This document shows positions 1 through 8,903 of a stretch of DNA of 64,000 bases, one piece after another (position 1 is the stretch's first letter; every line of letters starts with the position of its first letter). A model generated the notes under the pieces. It saw only the letters and a program-made list of their open reading frames with translations. It searched no databases and was not told the DNA's origin. The stretch is from assembly GCA_963702445.1 (NCBI GenBank), contig CAVPCZ010000012.1:385770-449769 (forward strand), read 5' to 3'. The position numbers were made by a program, and so were the translations under genes. The stretch comes from CAVPCZ01 sp963702445. GTDB taxonomy: Bacteria > Bacteroidota > Ignavibacteria > UBA10030 > UBA6906.

Positions 1-739
1 TGCGGCCTCTTCACTCAGCAATACACCCGAGGCAGGCGAACTGCAGAAAGACTTAACGATGGTAGAGCGGAACGCCCATCGTCTCCTCAGACTCATCAAC
101 CAGCTGCTGGACCTCTCAAAGCTGGAAGCAGGGGCAATGAAGCTCCGGGCGAGCCGGTTGAATATTGTTCCGCTTGTCAGAGGGATTGCGTATTCGTTTG
201 AATCGTCCGCCGGGTTGAGACATATCGGCCTGGATGTTGTGGTCGGGCAGGAGGAGATAGAAGTCTATTGTGACAGGGACATGATGGAACAGATCATCAG
301 CAACCTTCTCTCAAACGCATTCAAGTTCACGCCGGAGGGTGGGAGCGTTTCTGTGTCTGTGCAAATGGTAACAGGAGGAATACGACCCGCCGAAAATGTG
401 TCCCCGACACCTCCCTCTTTCGACAAGAGGAAGATAGGGGAAGACTATGTCGAGGTCTCAGTCGTCGACACGGGTGCCGGCATACCGCCCGAACAACTCG
501 GCAGGATCTTCGATCGTTTCTATCAGGTCGATGCGTCACACACCCGGGAGCATCAGGGGTCGGGTATCGGTCTGGCGCTCGTCAAAGAACTCATTGAGCT
601 CCACCATGGGACGATCGAAATCCGGAGCCAGGTGGGAAAGGGTACGGAGTGTATCGTTCGGCTTCCACTGGGACGAGGCCACCTGAAAGACGAGGAGATC
701 GTGGAGGCGGCTGCCGGTGCTGAACCGGCAAGCGGGTAG
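1..739 (+). pseudogene. HTCS hybrid sensor kinase, histidine-kinase part (5' truncated by window, frameshifted 3')
   Basis: The reading frame is already open at base 2, so the gene begins upstream of the window. What is visible is the second half of a HisKA dimerisation domain (helix ending LLDLSKLEAG) followed by a complete HATPase_c domain: N box NLLSNAFKFTPEGG, G1 box DTGAGIP, F box FDRFYQ and G2 box GSGIGLALVKELIELHHG. The frame stops at 737-739, but a receiver and AraC domain continue downstream in other frames (811-1570). A single-base indel in the linker, somewhere before 737, therefore split one hybrid two-component system gene. By family this is an inner-membrane sensor whose periplasmic propeller lies outside the window. 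The adjacent M14 carboxypeptidase gene is its likely target. Confidence is high for the domains. It is uncertain whether the break is biological. Confidence 0.85.
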
Positions 740-810
740 GAGCGACCGTTATTGCCGATGAGTATGTCGGGAGAGCGCACGGCGAAGTCAAATCCTCCGT
801 AACAGGTGAC

Positions 811-1570
811 CAACACCCCATTATCCTTGTTATAGAGGACAATGTCGACGTCCGCGCTTATATTAAGAGCGTCCTTGTGTCTCCGTATCATGTTGTGGAA
901 GCCCCGGGATGGCGCTGAAGGGATCGAGAAAGCAAAGGAGGCCATCCCCGACCTGATCATCAGCGACGTGATGATGCCGAAAATGGATGGGTACGAAGTC
1001 TGCAGGACTCTGAAGCTTGATGAAAAGACGAGCCACATCCCCATCATACTGCTCACGGCAAAGGGGGCGATCGAGAACAGGATCGAAGGGCTAGAAACCG
1101 GTGCCGATGACTATCTGATTAAACCCTTTGAGCCTAAGGAACTCCTGGCCAGGATAAAGAACCTCATCCATCTGCGCCGGAAGCTGAGGGAACGATTCAG
1201 CGCAAGGCAGGTCTTAAAGCCGGGCGAGATCACTGTGAGCTCGATCGATGACCGGTTCCTGCAAAGGATAAAAGATGTTGTCGAAGCCCACATTGCCGAA
1301 GAAGGCTTTGGCGTCGATGAACTCGCACGGAAAGCCGGGATGAGTCGTTCGCAGATCCACCGAAAACTCACGGCACTGACCGGGATGCCGGCAGGTGACT
1401 TTATTCGCTACCTGCGTCTTCACAGGGCGATGGATTTGCTCCGCCAAAACGCGGCCACGGTGGCAGAAATTGCCTATATGGTCGGGTTCAATTCGTCGGC
1501 GTATTTTACAAAATGTTTCCACGGACAGTTCGGAAAGACCCCGAGCGAGGTCCGGCGCACAGAGCGCTAG
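811..1570 (+). pseudogene. HTCS hybrid sensor kinase, receiver plus AraC-type DNA-binding part (frameshifted)
   Basis: This is the downstream half of the gene at 1-739. The receiver starts in frame 1 (about 811-903, PIILVIEDNVDVRAYI) and resumes in frame 2 after about 905 (DGAEGIEKAKE). Removing one G from the CCCCGGG run at 902-908 restores EAPDGAEG, so a one-base homopolymer insertion is the simplest explanation. The receiver has the phospho-acceptor block LIISDVMMPKMDGYE and the K motif DDYLIKPF. After it come a linker and an AraC family helix-turn-helix of about 100 residues ending GKTPSEVRRTER, with the usual IAYMVGFNSSAYFTKCF second helix pair. The stop is at 1568-1570. The nearest downstream gene, 220 bases on, encodes a secreted carboxypeptidase. 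Confidence 0.85.
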
Positions 1571-1647
1571 CAAGACTCCGATCCCCTCTTTCCCCCTCTT
1601 TTTTAGTATCCCCTTGTCCCTGTACTGTACCCGCTTTGTGACCGGCA

Positions 1648-1662
1648 TTGTTGATGCAACAA
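1648..1662. promoter_or_regulatory. Inverted repeat upstream of the M14 peptidase gene
   Basis: TTGTTG-ATG-CAACAA is a perfect 6-bp dyad with a 3-base centre. It lies 130 bases before the peptidase start, in the 220-base gap that follows the AraC-type regulator. It could be an operator for that regulator, but no clean -33/-7 pair is seen at the expected distance. The same gap has a pyrimidine-rich stretch at about 1584-1604 and nothing else I recognise. Confidence 0.35.
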
Positions 1663-1792
1663 CCGTTATAGCCTTTGCAACCGCAGTGATATGTGCCCAC
1701 TCTGACATATGTTTACATTAGGTCCGGATATAGGAACGGAGGCTGCAATGGGCGCCAGTCAGGATATAGAGTCTAAAGAACTCGGAGGAGAT

Positions 1793-4126
1793 ATGAAATA
1801 TGTCTTCATAGTGCTAGCAACGCTCATAGCTCTGGCAACCTGGAAGAATCAACTGATTGCACAAGAGCGCTACAGTAAGATCAGTGTGCCGATGGCCTCA
1901 CGGGAAGACGTCATCAAACTTGCTCAACTCGGAATATCTCTTGAAGGTGCCTCACGCCTATCCGGCTCGGGAATTGATTTCTTTGTCAGTGATAAGGAGA
2001 TCGAGTTGTTAAAAGAGAACGGCATTGCATTCACGACGCTTATTCCTGATTGGGACAAATATTACGCAGAACGGCAAGAAAAGGAAGTTCAGGTAATGTC
2101 CAGAGTGTCGCTGTCGTCCAATGTCCGGAATTTCCACCTTGGCTCCATGGGCGGGGCTCTCACCATGTCCGAACTCGTGGCCGACCTCGATTCAATGAGA
2201 ACAAAATACCCTATCCTGATCTCGGCAAAGGACAGTATTGGCTCATCGGTCGAAAACAGACCGATATGGGCTGTGAGAATCTCGAAGGATCCGATTCCCG
2301 GGACGCAGCCCGAGGCCCTCTATATGGGATGTCATCACGCCAACGAACCACTCGGGATGATGTCTCTGGTCTATTTTATGTGGTATCTCCTGGAAAACTA
2401 CGGTTCCGACCCTGAGGTGACGATGCTCCTCGAAAAGCGCGAGCTATTCTTCGTTCCCCTCGTCAATCCTGACGGTTACTGCTATAACGAGAGGTCGAAT
2501 CCAGGAGGAGGTGGTATGTGGAGGAAGAACAGGAAACCGTCCGCCGGTGGAGCCTATGGAGTTGATCTAAATCGTAATTACGGTTTCAAGTGGGGCTATG
2601 ACAATGCCGGCTCATCCGGCCTCCCAACATCAAACAGCTTCCGGGGAACGGCACCATTTTCTGAACCAGAGACACAGTCCTTAAGGGAATTGATGGTTGG
2701 TCACCGTTTCAAGACAGCACATTCCTTTCATGCTTATGCAGACTACATCGCACCGCCGTGGGGATACAACGGTCTAGAAACACCTGATTCGACATTCTTC
2801 AGACGGCTTGCAGCGGACATGATCGTTTTGAATCGGTATTCTTACATCGGACAGAGTCTTTTCACCATAAACGGTGAGGCGTGTGACTGGATGTATGGAG
2901 ACACTCTGAGCAAACCGAAGATCTACCCTTTTGTGGTTGAGGTCGGTGCAAACTATGACGGATTCTGGCCAACGACGCCCCGGATCCTCCCGCTCGTTGA
3001 GGAAAACCTGAGGCCCAATCTTGTTCTTGCCCACGCGGCCGGAGAATACGTTAGGATCGACAGGCCAGCCGTGACATTTCAGTTCAAGAGAGACTCTGCA
3101 ACAATACTCATTCCCTTCATCAATTCGGGAGCCGGGACGCCGCCGACCACAGTTGATATCACAATGTCATGCCCGGATCTCGATATTGCGGCCACTCAGA
3201 TCGCCGGTTACGCCTGGAACGGCGGGCGACCTCTTACAATCCTCGCCCACAAGAAGAAACCCGGTGGCACAAACGTGGCATTGTCATTCAGGATCACCTA
3301 TCCCGGAGGAATGACGCTGGACACATTGAGATTCCGGCTGGGCCCGGCAGACGTGATCTATGAAGATGATGCGGAGAACACACGAGCGAAATGGTCGGCA
3401 GCATCGAACTGGCCCCTATTCTGGGACACAACAGATGTACAGGCACACTCCGGCCGCCTCTCATTTTCCGAGAGCCCACACGCGAACTACGCCAGCAATC
3501 TGAACAGTACGTTCCTCCTGGATAGCTCAATTGTCCTTCGGGACTCTGCCGCGGATCTCAGGTTCTGGATGAAGGGGTGGAGCGAAGATGACTACGATTG
3601 TCTCAGGGCCGAGATTAGTACGAACGGAGGAACATCATGGATTTCTCTTGCAGGACGCTATACCTCACCGGGCTCCGGTGCGATCACCGAACAACCGTTC
3701 GAAGCACCTGTGATAGACGGGTATAGATTTGACTGGATCGAAGAGCTCATGGATCTCACAGACTATGCCGGAAAAACGATTCGTCTGCGCTTTCGCTTCA
3801 CAAGTGATAATACGACGGTGTGCGACGGGTTCTGTATTGACGACATCAAAGTCCTTTCTTACCCACTCTCGACTTCTGTGGGAGTGGTGGAAAAGCAGGC
3901 ACTGCTGCCGGATGCATACTCACTGGACCAGAACTATCCCAACCCGTTCAACCCGACAACGACGATCAGCTATCATTTGCCGGTGGCCGGCAGTGTGAAG
4001 CTTGGCGTGTACGACATGCTCGGCCGAGAGGTAGCGGTGTTAGTGAATGAGATGACAATGCCGGGGAACCACGAAGTGCAATTCGATCCAATGGCCTCTC
4101 AAGCGGAGTGTATTTCTATCGATTGA
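1793..4126 (+). CDS. Secreted M14 zinc carboxypeptidase with T9SS sorting domain (tail frameshifted)
   Basis: I take the start at 1793 because GGAGGAG sits at 1784-1790 and the protein then opens with a signal peptide (MKYVFIVLATLIALAT, cleavage near AQE). An in-frame ATG at 1709 has no such support. The M14 domain shows the zinc pair H182-A-N-E185 (CHHANEPLG), VNPDGY, the substrate-binding DLNRNYGFKWG, the third zinc ligand H310 in AHSFHAY and the catalytic glutamate E383 in FVVEVGAN. A jelly-roll-like region (about residues 525-690, EDDAENTRAKW to FCIDDIKVLS) follows. The C-terminal T9SS domain begins LDQNYPNPFNP. The frame shifts near 4086-4094. The other frame continues LSSGVYFYRLKAGDFVETKRLLLLR to a stop at 4171-4173, so the original end is 4173 and the present protein lacks an intact sorting tail. 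It probably acts as an extracellular peptidase. Confidence 0.9.
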   Translation: MKYVFIVLATLIALATWKNQLIAQERYSKISVPMASREDVIKLAQLGISLEGASRLSGSGIDFFVSDKEIELLKENGIAFTTLIPDWDKYYAERQEKEVQVMSRVSLSSNVRNFHLGSMGGALTMSELVADLDSMRTKYPILISAKDSIGSSVENRPIWAVRISKDPIPGTQPEALYMGCHHANEPLGMMSLVYFMWYLLENYGSDPEVTMLLEKRELFFVPLVNPDGYCYNERSNPGGGGMWRKNRKPSAGGAYGVDLNRNYGFKWGYDNAGSSGLPTSNSFRGTAPFSEPETQSLRELMVGHRFKTAHSFHAYADYIAPPWGYNGLETPDSTFFRRLAADMIVLNRYSYIGQSLFTINGEACDWMYGDTLSKPKIYPFVVEVGANYDGFWPTTPRILPLVEENLRPNLVLAHAAGEYVRIDRPAVTFQFKRDSATILIPFINSGAGTPPTTVDITMSCPDLDIAATQIAGYAWNGGRPLTILAHKKKPGGTNVALSFRITYPGGMTLDTLRFRLGPADVIYEDDAENTRAKWSAASNWPLFWDTTDVQAHSGRLSFSESPHANYASNLNSTFLLDSSIVLRDSAADLRFWMKGWSEDDYDCLRAEISTNGGTSWISLAGRYTSPGSGAITEQPFEAPVIDGYRFDWIEELMDLTDYAGKTIRLRFRFTSDNTTVCDGFCIDDIKVLSYPLSTSVGVVEKQALLPDAYSLDQNYPNPFNPTTTISYHLPVAGSVKLGVYDMLGREVAVLVNEMTMPGNHEVQFDPMASQAECISID

Positions 4127-4255
4127 AGGCTGGAGACTTTGTGGAAACCAAGCGGCTTCTGTTACTCAGATAGTGCCATTTGTCCCCCCGTGTGGATCCG
4201 GCACAGCAATCTCGGATCTCGGTGCAAAGGACAGGATATTTGCGGTGGGTTACAG

Positions 4256-4300
4256 CCAAATGAAAGCCCCAGTCGTTTGGATGGGACATTCTGTTGAGTG
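4256..4300 (+). terminator. Decayed Rho-independent terminator after the M14 gene
   Basis: The left arm GAAAGCCCCAG is intact. The right arm reads ATGGGACATTCTG, where the related terminators at 11814 and 30649 read CTGGGGCTTTCT. The sequence after the hairpin (gacctgcacaccggactcg) is also shared with the tail of the 30649 copy. So this is the same repeat family with a broken stem. The stretch 4174-4411 holds nothing else. Confidence 0.5.
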
Positions 4301-4411
4301 ACCTGCACACCGGACTCGTTGATCACACAGCCTGCGTACCATCGGGCCATGGAAACCTCCGATGCTCCGGTTACGAAAATGTCTCTCCAGGACCCTTCAC
4401 TCTTTCAATCC

Positions 4412-4442
4412 TTGACACTTTCGATTCCTTTCTCTATTTTTC
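4412..4442 (+). promoter_or_regulatory. Promoter of the propeller kinase gene (family P1)
   Basis: TTGACA at 4412-4417, a 17-base spacer and TATTTTTC at 4435-4442. This equals TTG-N20-TAnnTTTC, close to the Bacteroidota TTG-N20-TAnnTTTG pattern. The core and the next 60 bases (ctctttccggcgtttcgtca, and AGGGGGG just before a TTG) recur at 22397-22500 in front of the HTCS gene there. The repetition supports it as a real promoter and leader. Confidence 0.7.
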
Positions 4443-4507
4443 TGCTTGAACGACATCTCCCCTCTTTCCGGCGTTTCGTCACCCTCGCGTTCTAGCAGGG
4501 GGGGCAC

Positions 4508-7500
4508 TTGGATATCCTGCCGATCTGTTACCTAGCGCATTTCCGCCGAATTCGCCGATTTCGGGTCGAATTGCTTTGTTTTTTCATGTTGCTCCCTACG
4601 CCCGCTCATCTTTCCGCCCAGAATAAGCTCCTCCCTGTTTTCCATTTCAATCAACTGACCACCGCCGACGGACTCCCGACAAACAACATCTTCGGCGTCG
4701 TCCGCGACAGCAAAGGTTTCGTCTGGATAGGAACCGGCAACGGACTGTCCAGATATGATGGATACGGCTGTAAAACGTATCGTAACGTGCTGAATGACTC
4801 CTCGTCTATCGCCTCCAATATGATCATTATGGTGAGAGAGGACAGCAAGCATCGTCTCTGGGTGGGAACATGGGATGCGGGTCTGAGCCTCTATGACCCC
4901 GGTCGCGATTGCTTTATCAATTTCCGTCCGCGCCCCGGGGATTCCAATTGGATCCAGGCGCGCGCTGTTAATTCAATGCTTGAGGATAGTACCGGAGTCC
5001 TCTGGTTAGGGACGGATCACGGGGAAGGGGGCCTCGTACGCATTGACCTGCCCGGGATGAGCGACGAACGCAACCTGGAAAACCTTGCCCGTAGCGTCCG
5101 CTTCACAACATACCATCTCGGCACACCACGTAACGATGTTTACGATCTGAGCATGCATACCGATGGCAGAATCCTGGTGGCATCCGGCAGCGGCCTGCTC
5201 GTATTTGACCGGAGAACTGGTGTGATCTCACGTCCGGTTTTTCCCGGCCCTGCAGGCCACCGACTTGATTCCGCTGTGGTCTGCCGACTCGTGCATGACC
5301 ATTCCGGAAACCTCTGGCTGGCAACCTTTAGTGGACTGTTCAAGCTCGATTGGGCGACCGGATCGGTTCAGAACTTCCGGCACAGCAAAGATGACGAGCT
5401 CTCGATTGCCAGGGACAATTTACTGGATGGCGCGCTGGACCGGCATGGAAACATCTGGCTCGCGAGTTCTGAAGGAATAGAGATCTTTTCACCCACCACG
5501 GGAAAATGCATACCGTACCTGACCTCCGGCTCGACATCCCGCCGGGAACGCCAGCATGATGCTCTCATTCGACCGGACAGGCACTCTCTGGATCAGTACG
5601 GGCGGTGGCGGCCTCTATTGGCTGAGCAAGAAGCCCCGCCGGTTCCCGCACTATTCACATGGGCGGTACCGTACCCCGGCATGGGGATTCGAATCAATCG
5701 AACGCACACGGAACGGTGAATTGTGGATCTGCTCCTACGGGTGGGTTCACCAACTGGATGTCTCCACACGGACTATCGTGAAATCCATTGATGTCTTGAG
5801 GGGCGCGACATCGACGTACTGGGAATCCAACAGCCGTACCTCCTACCTCGATGCCCGCGGGATCCTGTGGTACGGCATCTGGGGACCCGTCTCTTCAAAG
5901 TCGATCTGGCCACAGAGGAGGTAAAACAGTTCCAGTACTTGGATCCGCGTCTGGCGGCAGATGCGGCAGTGAGGAGCATTGCGCCGGGGTCAGGTGATTC
6001 TCTCTGGATAGCAGCGGCGCATGACGGTCTCTGGACATTCGATCTCGCTTCAGGCAGGTTCCAGCAGGGCTCGAACACCTCGTTTCCGCGAGCAAACGAT
6101 GTCATGAAGGACCGTAGCGGGAAGCATCTGGATTGCCACCATCCTGGACATGGACTCTGATGTTCTTGACCCGCCCACCGGTGCGATCGATCATTTCGTT
6201 CATGATCCCGACAATCCGAATTCGCTGAGCAATCTTGATCGAACGAACAGTCTTTACGAGGACCCCACCGGGAGGATATGGTTCGGGGCGGCTCAATGTC
6301 CTCAACGCTGGAATTCGGCGACCTGGACATTTGTACGGTTTCCGAATCCCGTGTTTCCGGAGGCGAATGCGGCGCGGGCCATCGGGTCAGACCGGAGAGG
6401 GAGGTTGTGGGTATCGTATGGTTGGGGGCAGCTGGCGAGATTCGATGCTTCCACCGTTCTGTGTCGACAACTTCGATGCTTCCGATGGCGTCGCCGGCTA
6501 TGTGATAGATATGCAGAACTGGATGACGGGCGAGTGCTGCTCAGCGGGTCCAGCGGCCTGAACATGTTTGATCCTGACAGCGTGTCGCATGTTCATCGTG
6601 CTGCGCCACCTCTCGTGATCACCAGGTTGAGCATTAATGATTTTTGCTGGTTGTCCCGACATTCGATTGCCGATCAGGCCGGTAGCTTTTACGTTGTTGC
6701 TGATCTCAAGAACGTGATCGAGCTGGAATTCGCGGCCCTCGATATTGATGCGCCCAAGCTCGTTGAGTATTATTATTGGCTGGAAGGTCTGGAAGAGGAA
6801 TGGGTGAAACCCCGAGGCCGTCGTGATGTGCTGGTATCCGGGCCTCCGCCCCGGAGAGTACCAGTTCAGGGCCAGGGCCACCTCTTCCGGGGCGAGTGGC
6901 CTGATCAAGGAGATCGCACTCACATTCAGCATCGCTCCACCCTGGTGGCTCACGTGGTGGTCCAGGATCCTGGCTGCCGTTGCATTCCTGGGGATCTTTA
7001 CCGTCATCTATCGGCGCGAGGTCACCCGCCTGAGACGGGACAGGCTCATACAGCAGGAGTTCTCCCGGCAGCTTATCGAGTCGCAAGAAGCCGAGCGAAA
7101 GAGACTGGCAGCCGAGCTGCATGATGGACTCGGCCAGGATCTTCTGGTTGCGAGCAATGAGCTTCAGCAATATCTACAGGAGGAGAATGGATCTAAGGAG
7201 GAGGTAGCACGAGCTGCCGCCGCTCTGGTGCAGGAATCGATCCAGAGTGTGAGGGAGATATCTTCGGCTCTCCATCCCCATCATCTCAACCGCCTGGGCT
7301 TTTGCACCGCGGTCGAAGGCGATGACGCAGAACATCGCTCATTCCAGCGGGATCACGATTCACTATAGGTGCGAAAACGTGGATGGCATCCTGCCGAAGG
7401 AAAAGGAGATTCATGTGTATCGGATAATTCAGGAAGCACTCTCCAACATTGTCCGCCACGCACAGGCAACCGAGCGTGACTCTGCAGGTCCGGGAGAATC

Positions 7501-7722
7501 CCGGGAACGTGGAGATTTCCGTGGCCGACAACGGGAGAGGATTCGTTCAGGAATCCAGCGCAAGGCGCGCAGTCACCTCACACCGGGGCGAAGAGGGCAT
7601 GACACGGGTTCGGCCTCTCAAGAATGAGCCGAGCGTGCCAGGATCATCGGTGCGAATCTTCGACGATCAGATCCTCCCCCGGATCCGGCACCACCGTACA
7701 TCTCACTGTTCCGCATTCTTGA
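4508..7722 (+). pseudogene. Beta-propeller sensor histidine kinase (HisKA_3 type), multiply frameshifted
   Basis: The start is TTG at 4508, four bases after a strong AGGGGGG. A signal peptide (LLCFFMLLPTPAHLSAQ) leads into propeller repeats of the two-component regulator type (GFVWIGTGNGLSRYDGYG, RLWVGTWDAGLSLYDP). The gene reads on in fragments: 4508-5550, about 5550-5880, 5867-6140, 6150-6815 (end of propeller, start of Y_Y_Y), 6823-7310 (rest of Y_Y_Y, membrane segment AAVAFLGIFTVIY, HisKA_3 with LAAELHDGLGQD), 7322-7470, and 7449 onward (HATPase block SVADNGRGF). The last frame ends HLTVPHS at 7720-7722, ten bases before the regulator start. At least six indels are needed to rebuild it. 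A NarL-type regulator follows, as expected for HisKA_3 kinases. This gene has the densest damage in the window. Confidence 0.85.
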
Positions 7723-7731
7723 GAGGCGAGC

Positions 7732-8419
7732 ATGGAGGAACCCACCCGGATCATCATTGCTGACGACCACCCGATCTTTCGCGAGGGACTTGTCCGAGCC
7801 ATCGAACGGGATAAGACGTATAGGATCATTGGACAGGTTGGCGATGGGGAGGAAGCCCTCAATCTTATCAGGGATCTTCATCCTGATCTGGCCGTACTGG
7901 ATATCTCAATGCCGACGATGGGCGGTCTCGAAGTCGCCAGGCGGGTGCATCAGGAGGCACTTCCCACGGAAATGGTCATGCTGACAATGTACAAGGACGG
8001 CAAATTACTTCGATGCCGCCCTGGACCTGGGTATACAGGGGCTATATGATTGAAAGACAGTGCCACGGTCGAGCTCCTGTTGTGCCTCAAAGCCGTCACC
8101 TCGGGACAGTACTATTTTGGCCCGGCCGTCTCTGCATCTTCTGGTCGAGCGAAGCCGCACCCGCAGCACCACACTCCGGATTCCATGGCCACTCCGCGAC
8201 AGCTGACGCCCGCTCGAGCTGACGATCCTCAGAATGATATCCGAGAACAAGACCAGCAAGGGGATCGCAGAGAAGCTCTTTGTCAGTGTCCGTACGGTGG
8301 AGAATCACCGGATGCACATAGCTCAAAAGCTTGGAATCAAAGGACATAATGCCTTGCTCCAGTTTGCGCTGGAGAACCATCTTCGCTCTGAACGGAGCCT
8401 CCCTTCTCTCACTGAGTAG
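7732..8419 (+). pseudogene. NarL/LuxR-type response regulator, frameshifted
   Basis: The start ATG at 7732 opens MEEPTRIIIADDHPIFREGL, a standard NarL-type receiver, with the phospho-acceptor in LAVLDISMPTMGG. The frame breaks near 8010. Reading across frames gives FDAALDLGIQGYMIKDS, a spacer, and LTPAELTILRMISENKTSK, then IAEKLFVSVRTVENHRMHI and HNALLQFALENHL up to the stop at 8417-8419. These are the receiver end and a LuxR (GerE) helix-turn-helix. At least three single-base indels separate the pieces. It pairs with the kinase at 4508-7722 and is the natural candidate to bind the palindrome array directly downstream (8414-8496). Confidence 0.85.
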
Positions 8420-8496
8420 AACTACTCACAGGAAATGAGTAGTTCTACTCGATATCAAATGAGTAGTTCCCGCCCCGTAACAAAGTAGCTCTACTC
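8414..8496 (+). promoter_or_regulatory. Array of four GAGTAG-type palindromic operators
   Basis: A 14-base motif recurs with near-helical-multiple spacing: GAGTAGAACTACTC at 8414-8427, GAGTAGTTCTACTC at 8437-8450, a half copy GAGTAGTTCC at 8461-8470, and AAGTAGCTCTACTC at 8483-8496. Start-to-start distances are 23, 24 and 22 bases. The last copy ends one base before the TTG of the -33 element at 8498. The layout resembles a set of activator sites for a dimeric LuxR-type regulator, here probably the one encoded just upstream. The first copy overlaps the end of that regulator gene. Confidence 0.75.
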
Positions 8497-8497
8497 A

Positions 8498-8528
8498 TTG
8501 ATGCCTCAGCGTTTCCGCATTACATTTG
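8498..8528 (+). promoter_or_regulatory. Promoter of the receiver / beta-helix operon
   Basis: TTG at 8498-8500, a 20-base spacer and TACATTTG at 8521-8528. This is an exact TTG-N20-TAnnTTTG match. The downstream ATG at 8532 lies only three bases after the -7 element, which predicts a leaderless or nearly leaderless transcript. Confidence 0.75.
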
Positions 8529-8531
8529 CCC

Positions 8532-8903
8532 ATGACTTTCCTGATCGCCGAAGATAACCGCCGCATGCGCGAATCGATTCACCATTTTCTCCACACCAGG
8601 ATCCCGGACCACCACTCCATCTTTGACGCTGTCGATGGGAGAGAAGCCATCGACCTCTTCGAGCGGGTGCATCCCGACTGGGTGATAATGGATATCGAAA
8701 TGGAGCCGGTGGACGGCCTTGTAGCGTCGCGGGCCATACTTGCGGCTCATCCGGAGGCGAAAATCATCATTCTGACCAATTACGACGAACCAAACTACCG
8801 TGCAGCAGCGAAGGCGGCCGGGGCCAGAGCTTTCGTTCTCAAAGATCATCTTAGCGACATCCTATCCACTCTTTCACCATATATCACACAGGGTCCAACA
8901 TGA
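8532..8903 (+). CDS. Single-domain response regulator (receiver only)
   Basis: This is a 123-residue stand-alone receiver domain. The acidic pocket is E7-D8 (FLIAEDNRRMR), the phospho-acceptor is D54 (WVIMDIEMEPVDG), the switch position is T in IIILTNYDE, and the conserved lysine is in AFVLKDHL. There is no output domain. The in-frame TTG at 8526 lies inside the -7 element, so ATG 8532 is chosen. There is no Shine-Dalgarno sequence. The stop overlaps the next start as ATGA (8900-8903), so it is probably translationally coupled to the secreted beta-helix gene. That is an unusual partnership of a cytosolic phospho-relay protein with an exported cargo. It may be a phosphate sink or a diffusible signal in the local cascade. 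Unlike its neighbours it is intact. Confidence 0.85.
   Translation: MTFLIAEDNRRMRESIHHFLHTRIPDHHSIFDAVDGREAIDLFERVHPDWVIMDIEMEPVDGLVASRAILAAHPEAKIIILTNYDEPNYRAAAKAAGARAFVLKDHLSDILSTLSPYITQGPT

Noticed and set aside
1709..1792. Longer M14 peptidase starting at 1709
   Set aside because: The extra 28 residues would bury the signal peptide, and the ribosome-binding site GGAGGAG lies at 1784-1790 in front of ATG 1793.
8414..8496. CRISPR array
   Set aside because: Repeats are 14-base palindromes with spacings of 8-10 bases, too short for repeat-spacer units. There are no cas genes, and the site ends at a promoter.
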